From Meconema thalassinum (lineage: Eukaryota; Arthropoda; Insecta; Orthoptera; Tettigoniidae): a stretch of DNA of 64,000 bases. The stretch covers positions 526,088,861 through 526,152,860 of the forward strand of contig OX336390.1 of NCBI GenBank assembly GCA_946902985.2, given 5' to 3'. Positions 56,190-64,000 of the stretch are shown here, piece after piece. Each line of letters begins with the position of its first letter. The stretch's first letter is position 1. Below the pieces are notes generated by a model. It saw nothing but the letters and a program-made list of their open reading frames with translations, had not been told where the DNA came from and did no database searches. The translations under genes were made by a program, and so were the position numbers.

Positions 56190-56835
56190 TTGATGCCGTA
56201 AAAAGTATAAAAAATATACTTAAAATTTTCAAAAATGACTAATAAATGACCTAAAAATTCCAAAAATGCATTTTAAAATGGAGAAAATGATCTTATAATG
56301 ATAAACTCACACATTAGCTTTCTACGGACATCTGACACGCATGGGTCCAGATAGACTTACCAGCCAGATCTTCACCACGACAGGAAGAGGGAAAGCGTCC
56401 AAAAACAAATGGATCACCACATTGAAGTATGACCAAGAGCAACTTGGAATTTCATCCAAAACCTACAGGATCGATCACAATTCCGACAGATGATTCAACA
56501 TGGTGTCTTTCCAATGTCTCTCACCAGCAGGAAGAATACAGGGACTACCAGACCGAAGTGGACACAGGAAAGAAAGCAGACACACGGCCAGAAGATGAAA
56601 GCTGCCTGGACTAAGAAGAAACATAAATTCCTTACAAGGAGTCAAAACGAGCCCCGTGGTCCTCAGTAGGCCCAAACGAAAAGAAGAAGAAGAAGAAGGA
56701 TAAGAAGAAGAAGAAACTCACACATATTTCAAAAAATCGAAAAATGCACTATAAAACGGAGAAAATTATCTTATAATAATAAACTCACCAATATTTCAAA
56801 AATGACATCTTAAGCTCACACTGAAAAGTCAATCA
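56190..56835. repeat. ~72-bp AT-rich repeats interrupted by a LINE insertion
   Basis: 'aaatgcattttaaaatggag' and 'aaaatgatcttataatgata' (before the LINE) recur as 'aaatgcactataaaacggag' and 'aaaattatcttataataata' (after it). Removing the LINE and one copy of its duplication leaves two adjacent repeats. A related stretch is at about 57350-57450. Confidence 0.55.
56315..56713 (+). pseudogene. 5'-truncated LINE, same family as 41711-43585
   Basis: Begins mid-protein with AFYGHLTRMGPDRLTSQIF, matching KFYGHPMRMSESRLTKRIF of the 41.7-kb LINE. Continues with stops and ends in RPKRK plus a (GAAGAA)n tail. A 12-bp target duplication 'aaactcacacat' is at 56303-56314 and 56714-56725. A typical dead-on-arrival insertion. 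Confidence 0.8.
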
Positions 56836-57469
56836 AAATAGATTTCTGGCCCTTAACAAAAGGTTCACGTTCACTTGAGTCTGAGTTGCAGTGCACTACG
56901 AATGTCATTCTGATGTTGTCATATGTAAATTATCTGCGATTATCAGCCAACAAGTTTCTATATACTGTATCTCGAGAAGCTGCATTAAACATCAGCTGAT
57001 GTGATCAGAGCGTACTTGAAGTCAGGAAGGTCGTTTGCTGCTAAATACTCCTCTATCCCATCCATGCAGTAGTTTTAACCAGAAAGAATTTCTGAGATTT
57101 TGCATCATGTTTTATAGGCTACCCGGTGTTTTTGAAGCAAGTTTTTGAGTTTTGACGCAATACCCGCAGTAATTTCGCCACGATTGTTGATAAGACTAGT
57201 TTCCACCTGGTTGATTAAGGAAATGGAATCAATATTCGAATATTTTAAATTATCTTGTATCAGCTACTAGCTTCTTCTTAACCCTGAGAGACGTAATTCC
57301 CTCATATAAAGCTGTGACATGACTAAATTGGAAAAAGATGACCATAAAAGGCCGATTTATCTAAAATAGGACCAAATAATCTACCAAACTTAAGAAAATG
57401 CTCTTAAAATGGAAAAATAGCACAAAAAAATGCAAAAAGATGCAAAATAAAAATGACATATTTGAAGAC

Positions 57470-58030
57470 GGAATGGCCCGTCCGGAGTTTCTATGTACTT
57501 CAGCATCATTTTAGACAGCTTAGTAGGAAGAGGACATGTCATCAACATCCGGGCCCTACTTATCACCATTGAGATCTGTTCGGTGTTCGGGCCTGGCAAA
57601 GACCACGCGACGCACGCTTCGCGTTCGCAAACAATTCACAGTACTACAAGATTTCCTGAATTATTAAAGAACAAAACTATGAATCCCTATGCATATAAAA
57701 GGAAACTCAGTGCTTATAATTGCTAAACGATTATTCTTACGGCATTATTTTTTTAATTGAAAAATTCTGGTCGATGTGCAAGACTGCAACCGTATTACAG
57801 GACCCCTAGACACTTTCTTGCTCTCAGTGAGAGCAGTTGACTAGCAGTGGCACAGTGACATTTTAATTCCAATTAAGAGTTCGCGAGTGGGTGGTGTCGA
57901 TAGTGACCTAGGGCAGAATGAATGTAGCCGCACTTATGGACGGCTGCCGCTAATATTTCATTTGACTCGCCTTGACCCACACCTAGACTTGTAATAAAAG
58001 CTCACCTCTGCAGCAAAATAGACATTTAAC
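57470..58030. other. Unassigned spacer
   Basis: No recognised gene or repeat. Confidence 0.4.
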
Positions 58031-58034
58031 TTCT

Positions 58035-58160
58035 GCTTTCATTGTTGTTGTTGTTGTTGTAATTTTATGATATGCGACATCGTGGTCATGTAGCTCCGTG
58101 CACTTGGGTGTGTGTGGAATTTGTGTGATAACCTGTGTGATTCTGATAGATGTACTACTG
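58035..58160 (-). mobile_element. SINE family B, 3' fragment
   Basis: 'ttgttgttgttgttgt' tail complement followed by 'gcgacatcgtggtcatgtag' and 'tgtgataacctgtgtgattc' matches the 3' third of family B. The body and head are absent. Confidence 0.65.
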
Positions 58161-58830
58161 TCGGGGAAATAAGTATAGATACTCGAGTTTAGAGGTCAAT
58201 AAAACCTTTACCCTTAGTCTTACAGAAGAACAACCTACACCAAAATTTTCCTTGTTTTATTTGTCGTTTAACGATATAGAGTAAATATTTGCATTGTATC
58301 TCGTTAAAATTTTATAGCAGATTGAACAAAAAAAAGTACCGGGTTTTCTTACCAAGTTTACGGAGCGCTCAATTAGAAAGATCATTACGTTAAAAGTATT
58401 GATCTGATCGTAACGAAACTTTAACACATCTTAAAGAAACTTATTGTTAACACGTATATGAAGTTTTAATCTGATCTGACGTTTCTTAAATTAGTTGTTG
58501 TGAATTTTGTAAAACAACTTTTTCTCGGGCCTAGGTGGTCATAGCAGTATGAAATATGGCTTGTTATGAGGCTCATAGCAATGCAAGGCTTAACGTAAAA
58601 CTACATTTTATCTACTTTTGATTGTCGATTTTATATGGATTGATATTTAATCGGACCATTGTGGGCGGCGATAGTACCGTAGGAGCCTGGCAATGTTGCC
58701 AATTGACTACCGTATTTCGAACTCGCTGCGCGCTCGTTCCTACGCACACCAAACTCTGACCTTTGTTCTTCATTGAGTCATTAGCTACAAGCAGCAACTA
58801 TCACTGTCTGTATTACCTACATCGATCAAG

Positions 58831-59375
58831 ATGCCAACTAAACCGCAGTTAACGGAGGGAGAATTTGCCATGATTATAAGTGCGATATGTTTTTTTAGAA
58901 GCGAGAGAGAAAGTAATAATGATAAGAGGGTTTAGCAAAAAGTATCCAAATGTATTGGAAGGTCGATAGCCACGGTGAAGAGATGTGCCGCTACAATGAA
59001 AGGTATTCCTCTTCCTCCCAGAATCCAAAAGTATGAAAGTATGACGAAAGCAGAGCTAATTGTACACGCCAAACCTCACTTCAGGGCACCTAAAAGAAGC
59101 TGGAACAGATAATCAAGAATGTTCGTCCTGACGTCGAACTCGTCTGGCTGCCAGTTGCTCATTGTGAGCTCAACCCCATAGAGCTGGTTTGGTCCTACGT
59201 GAAAAATAAAATAGCTAAAGTGAATATGAGTAACCAGGCGGAGAGAGGAAGATCAATGGAGGTGATGCGAGATCTCTGTAAAGAAGCCTTGAGGTCCGTA
59301 ACACCGGAGCTATGGAAAAAATGCATTGAACACACCAAAAAATGCAGAAACATTACTGGGAAAAGGATAGGCTAA
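58831..59375 (+). pseudogene. Tc1/IS630-superfamily transposase, internally deleted
   Basis: The N-terminal start MPTKPQLTEGEFAMII is followed, with frame breaks, by a helix-turn-helix-like stretch (GRSIATVKRC) and LPPRIQKYESMTKAELI. The central DDE region carrying the first two catalytic aspartates is missing. The C-terminus is open: LVWLPVAHCELNPIELVWSYVK, where the motif around CELNPIELVW contains the third catalytic acid, through to GKRIG and the stop at 59373. It appears to be a deletion derivative joining N- and C-terminal exons. Confidence 0.7.
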
Positions 59376-59407
59376 CAGAAGACGTCCCCGTTGTTGAGCC
59401 ACTTGTT

Positions 59408-60137
59408 CAGGCGCGGATCTAGAGTTTGGCTTTGGGAGGGGGGGGTCAGAGAATCGAAATTGTGAAGAAAAATGGTATCACTAAAAACGCAATCACAAAA
59501 TAACCAAACGTACAAAACCAGATCAATATTTGTGCAAGCTACGTGGATAGAAATTTGATGCGTTTAGCGCACCAAAATTATTCGTACAAATTGCAAAGGC
59601 GTGTTTTGCGACTTTTGCATCGAGCTTCAAGAAAAGTATCAAGGTACGTTACAGTTTCGGCAAGTTAAGTTGGTACCTACAAAGGGAGAAAGTCACAGCT
59701 TAAATTGCCAAACAAGCTTGCAGTTTGGACGTCGGCAAAATGTTTAGGTGCGAAGAAAGCCCCAAATTCCTACCTGTGCATTGCTGCACATTCATCGTGA
59801 CATCACTATAAACATCGATTCGGTAATCACAAGGTTTTCTAAACAAAATAGACGAGTTGATTTTGTTGTATAAATAATCGTTTTTATATAACAGGTATGA
59901 ATTTGTAAATATGTACAGTACAGTTGTAACAGAACATAATAATTGCAATAAAGATATTTTCAGTAATGAATAAAATGAAAAAAAAACACCTGTTTTTCAG
60001 TTAAAATTCGTTAAGTTTTATTTGTCTGGTTATTGTGTTTTCGTTTTTTGAGTTTGCAAAAAACATTGGTCTCCGTTTGGGGGCGGGGGTCATGACCCCA
60101 AGACCCCAAGAACCCCCCCCCCTTTAATCCGCGCCTG
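59408..60137. mobile_element. hAT-like non-autonomous element (730 bp) with 8-bp target duplication
   Basis: Terminal inverted repeats: the left end 'caggcgcggatctagag' and the right end complement 'caggcgcggattaaagg' share 11 perfect bases. Each is followed inward by a G-rich (or C-rich) run. Flanked by an exact 8-bp direct repeat 'cacttgtt' (59400-59407 and 60138-60145), the hAT signature. The interior has no transposase frame. It lies just downstream of the Tc1-like remnant. Confidence 0.85.
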
Positions 60138-60149
60138 CACTTGTTATAA

Positions 60150-60715
60150 AATTAAATGACAGTTCATCTGATTCATCGGGCAGTGATTTTTCAGACGGTT
60201 AATAAGGGAGCAGTTTTATAATCTTATAATCTCAAAGTGTAAATTACTTCAAACAATTAATCCTATAATAATAGCTCTTCAGCTGACACACCATTTTTAA
60301 ACCTGCCAATGGAGGTCCAAAGCCCTCATTAAAAAGGTGTTGGGAAATGTTTCACTTCTTGCGGAAATGAAATAAGACACGTTTCTCTAACTTGTAGGTA
60401 AAATTAGCAGACGATATTAGCGCTGTATATAAGGGACGCATATTTCAGGATATAAAGAAGAATTAAATACTTAAGTTAAATAGACGTGAATGATAGTGTA
60501 TTTTTTTATTTTTTTTATTTTCTTAGTCGTATTACCCTCCAGGGTTGGCTATTCCCTCGGACTCAGCGATGGATCCCACATTTACCGCCTCCATTTTGAA
60601 ACTTCGGGATCGGGGATACAACTGGGGTGTGTGACCAGCACCTCGCCCAGGCGGCCTCACCTGCAAAGCGAACAGGGACCTTATGAGGGATGGGAAGATT
60701 GGGAGGGATAGGCAA
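60150..60715. other. Unassigned spacer
   Basis: No supported feature. GC content rises at 60580-60715 without a recognisable domain. Confidence 0.4.
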
Positions 60716-60719
60716 GGAA

Positions 60720-61055
60720 GAGGGAATGAGGCGGCCGTGGCCTTACGTTAGGTATCATCCCGGCATTTGCCTGGAGATAAAGTGAGTGTACTTGTAAATT
60801 GGGGTTGGGATGGAATTGGGAAGGATGTGATCGTGGCCTTCATTTAGGAACAATCCCAGCAATTGTTTGGGATAGAAGTGGAGAAAGCACGGAAAACCAC
60901 TACCAGGATGGCTGAGGTGAGAATCACACTCCTTCTTCTCACGAGGCTGAGTCCCAGCTGTCATGCCAGATTTAACATTTCTTGGCAGAGACGGGAATCG
61001 AACCCGGATCTTCGTGGGGACAGTCTGAACGCTATTCACTACACCACGAAGTGGA
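60720..61055 (-). mobile_element. SINE family B, copy 5 with internal partial duplication
   Basis: 'ggccgtggccttacgttagg' with 'atcccggcatttgcctggag' at 60732-60777 is repeated in diverged form as 'gatcgtggccttcatttagg' with 'caatcccagcaattgtttgg' at 60829-60871. The rest of the body and the head complement 'gacgggaatcgaacccggat' follow. Confidence 0.72.
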
Positions 61056-61469
61056 TGCCTTCTTTGTAGTCAGTATATCATCAGAGGGTGGCACAGTGTC
61101 TGGCGGGAGAGGAAAATAAAACTCTTTCCTATTAGCAGAATTGATATTTGGTACTTCCGTCTTTCATTTCATATTGACCAATAACGTTTTAGAATTTGAT
61201 TGATATCATCCAATCATGGTTTTATCTCTCCTTAGGATGCTTAATTATCGATCTGTAACAACCACAGTCTCCCACGTGAACCAGTTGTGCATGGATAGGA
61301 TTATATACGACTTGAAAATTATGTATTTCAACGTAAGTTTCTAAAGACACCCCAGAAAAACTTTTATTATTTATAAAAAGAAACCTTAGAGAGGAGGCCG
61401 ACCTGACCAGAATCCTAGGCTATGGCAAGAGATCACTTACCAGCTCTCTGGAGCCAGTGGTAGAGTAGC

Positions 61470-61640
61470 CAGTTCTTATTCGCTCCTCCTGCCACAGCAT
61501 CCAGCAGGTTCCCAATGGTTAGGAGACCCCATGCCAGACCATATCAAGATTTATAAATCTTTGACAGAGCCGAAAATAGAATCTGGGACCTCAAGGTTGG
61601 GAGCGAACAATGTTATCCACTACAACACAAGGCAGTTTTC
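61470..61640 (-). mobile_element. SINE family B-like, strongly diverged
   Basis: 'ttgacagagccgaaaataga' and 'atccactacaacacaagg' parallel the head complement of family B; the body is different or heavily decayed. Confidence 0.4.
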
Positions 61641-62094
61641 TCGTGTGATGAATATGAGATTTTGAGATCAAAGAAATGGCACCCAGCCAAATGTTCTAAG
61701 CTCAAAACAAATTACGCGTGGTGCCAACATAGCCGTGTGAGGACTGCAATGGATAGCTGAAATTCTCGAGGTCAAAGGTTCTAATCCCAGGACTAACGGT
61801 AATCATCCTGAGTGTAGTTGTACACCTGGATTTCCCACACTCTCTTTAGAAAAATGAAAGGACGATACAATAACTTATTTAAAGTTCTGGGGTCACCTTT
61901 CCCAATCCTAATAATTCCAGCTATATCCAATACTAATGTACAGGATATCAGACAACAAATCCCATAATTCACAGAGCTGGACATCAGTGGCGTAATTATG
62001 ATTTGCTTCTGGAGAGAACTGAGAAATAATCCAAGCAAATCTTTACATTTTCGTGTTTGATTTCGATAATATTAGATGAGTTTTATCTGTACCT
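61641..62094. other. Unassigned spacer with one tRNA-like motif
   Basis: 'catagccgtgtgaggactgc' followed by 'aggttctaatccca' at about 61729-61793 resembles A and B boxes of a SINE head. No body known from this window follows. Confidence 0.35.
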
Positions 62095-62105
62095 ATCAAG
62101 GTGAA

Positions 62106-62925
62106 GAGATTCAAGGAGAAATAATTTCAACTCTGAGATTTGATGACGACATCGTCATCTTAGCCGACACACCAGAGGAGTTGAATTAGTTTTTAAATGG
62201 TATGGATTCTGTCTTGAGGAAATAATTCATGATAAGAATTAATAAATGTAAAACAAAAATATTGGAATGCAGCCGAAAGAAATCAGAAACCCCTATGGAT
62301 GTCGAATTGGCAGGTGAACAGCTAAAGGAAGTAGGAGACTTCTGTTACTTGGGAAGCAAAATAACCAGTGATAGACGGAGCAAAATTGATATAAAAAGTA
62401 GGTTAGCACAGGCAAGGAAAGCCTTTCTACAGAATAGGAATCTGTTGACATCGAATATAGATTTAGGTTTTAGGAAGTAATTTTTGAAAGCCTTTGTCTG
62501 GAGCGTGGCTGACTATTTAGGTGAAACATGGATTATTGGTGCAGCAGAAAAGAAGAGAATTGAAGCGTTTGATATGTGGGGTTACAGGAGAATTATGAAG
62601 ATCAAATAGGTAGATAGGGTTACGAATGAAGAGGTATAAAGACGAGTGGGAGAAGAAAGATGTTTCTGGCAACTGCTAATGAGGAGAAGAGATAGGTTGG
62701 TAGGACACGTACTAAGACACCCAGGAATAGCAAACATAGTTATAGAAGGAAGGGTCGAGGATGAGAACAGTAGGGGCAGACCAAGGTTAGAATATGTTAA
62801 ACAGATTGCCTCGGATCTAGGGTGTGGTAGCTATGTAGAGATGAAAAGATTAGCCGAGGACAGGGAAGCATGGCGAGCTGCATCAAACCAGTCGAAAGAC
62901 TGAATACTCAAACAACAACAACAAC
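62106..62925 (+). pseudogene. 5'-truncated LINE with target duplication and (CAA)n tail
   Basis: Encodes a decayed RT C-terminus: LRFDDDIVILADTPEEL (FADD box with A changed to D), FCYLGSKITSD, FVWSVADYLGETWI, GHVLRHPGIANIVIEGRVE, RPRLEYVKQIA. Several in-frame stops. Ends in 'aaacaacaacaacaac'. An 11-bp duplication 'atcaaggtgaa' is at 62095-62105 and 62926-62936. It is related in protein layout to the fragment at 21961-22900. Confidence 0.85.
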
Positions 62926-63097
62926 ATCAAGGTGAAATATCTGGCAAATGAACAATTTCGCTGAAGCAAGAGTTAAGTGTAGGTAACACTAAAAGCTTTA
63001 CTGTTCTCGGATTTGTCAATATGATCCAGTCGTTTGTCATCGGCCCGAAGATTGGTGTTATCCACATAAAATAAAAAAAAATAATCGAATAACGTAT

Positions 63098-63167
63098 TAG
63101 CCTACTTTCAGTTTTTGCTAAAAATGAAAGTAGACTTATGAGATCTACACGGGCCAAAAGTTGTCAG

Positions 63168-63211
<44 letters not shown>

Positions 63212-64000
63212 TGTCCCCCTATCAATTCAAACACGACGAAGCCGAATTGAACGAAATTTGGTGCAGAGGTAGCACAAGCAAAGGACACCTCAGTGTCATG
63301 TTTTATATCGCCGCCATCTTGACGGAAACGTAATGGCGACAACGCAAATGTTCCAAGCTTAAATCAAATTACGACTAACCTAATCATCTGATCTCTACCA
63401 GATATTGTTTCAACATACCTCCACATAGAAAGCGTCTTGACCAAACTAAGAGGTCATCAGCCATATAGCTTGAAGATGGCGGCCATGTATGTGTGCAAAT
63501 CAATCTCCCCTATCAATTCAAACACAACGAAACCAAATCGAACCACCTTTGGTACAGAGGTAGCACTAGCAAGGGACAACTCAATATCATGTTGTATATC
63601 ACTGCCATCATAACGAGAAAATGGTGCCCACCCAAATGTTCTAAGCTTAAATCATATTACGACTAACCTCATTATCCGATCTCTACCAAATTTTACAAAA
63701 ATGTACTTTAACGTGGGAAGTGTCTTTTACCGCAAATACATGGTCATCAGACAAATAGTTTCAAGATGGCGGACTTATGAATAATGCAAGTAATATAGTC
63801 TAACCATTACTTACGATTCAACAAGGCCTGGCCTCACCAAATCCGTTTATCGTACAGACGGTGATTTAAACACTCAAGGAGGTGACCCGTAGTATATTAT
63901 CATCTTATAATATAATAGAATATTATACCATCGAAATGACTAACAGTTCTGGACGACCGTGCCGTATCGTGCCGGGCCGTGCCGTCCCGTTGGGTCAAAA
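63098..64000 (+). mobile_element. Dispersed hairpin-GT-satellite element, copy 4 (runs to window end)
   Basis: The hairpin start 'agcctactttcagtttttgc' with 'aaaatgaaagtag', 'cttatgagatctacacgggc', a GT tract (63172-63210), and two consecutive 293-bp modules (about 63215-63505 and 63508-63780) are seen. Sequence after 63790 may be the distal part; the tRNA-like part, if present, lies beyond the window. The last 45 bases are a 'gtgccg'-rich stretch. Confidence 0.7.

Overview
This is a transposon-dense stretch of a large, AT-rich eukaryotic genome. It is almost certainly an arthropod. The abundance of tRNA-derived SINEs with microsatellite tails, long GT tracts, degraded LINEs and a shared 3'-end motif (pyrimidine-rich, 'gaggtcat...ccccct' with a short-repeat tail) resembles the large genomes of orthopteroid (polyneopteran) insects; that placement is recall-based inference. 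I see no host protein-coding gene, rRNA cluster, functional tRNA gene, operon or CRISPR array. Nearly every long open frame belongs to a transposable element or is chance.

Layout. 1-4670: SINEs, a palindromic tandem repeat family and AT-rich spacer. 4672-8480: a dispersed element (hairpin end, GT tract, 293-bp module) whose module has expanded into about 12 tandem units with a 1,455-bp higher-order duplication. 8539-11384: a fold-back element and an inverse-oriented copy of the same dispersed element, carrying a tRNA-like segment. 12165-12529: a complete SINE with a 14-bp target-site duplication. 14.0-16.65 kb: SINEs followed by a second, larger copy of the palindromic tandem family. 16.97-19.89 kb: a 5'-truncated Ty3/Gypsy retrotransposon with an intact RNase H-integrase reading frame and one complete 709-bp 3' LTR. 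20-28.9 kb: SINEs, a LINE fragment, and a mariner-like transposon whose left half is an inverted copy of its own transposase 3' end.

28930-40870 is the most striking object. It is an 11.94-kb LTR retroelement with two 4.28-kb LTRs (about 99.3% identical by eye), a tRNA-Lys-type primer-binding sequence, a polypurine tract, and only a glutamate/lysine-rich coiled-coil reading frame inside. There is no protease, reverse transcriptase, RNase H or integrase. It looks like a recent, non-autonomous 'large retrotransposon derivative' inserted in an AT microsatellite.

41-64 kb: several LINE remnants of at least two families, a third copy of the dispersed element (44987-46215), more SINEs, a 731-bp retroposon with a target-site duplication, a Tc1/IS630-like transposase remnant with an 8-bp-TSD hAT-like element next to it, a 5'-truncated LINE with an 11-bp duplication, and a fourth dispersed-element copy running to the window end.

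The genes do not form a pathway. The logic is genomic: autonomous families (Gypsy, LINEs, mariner/Tc1, hAT) supply machinery, and non-autonomous partners (SINEs, the giant LTR element, palindromic and fold-back repeats) presumably use it. SINE family letters A-H and element names used here are local labels only.
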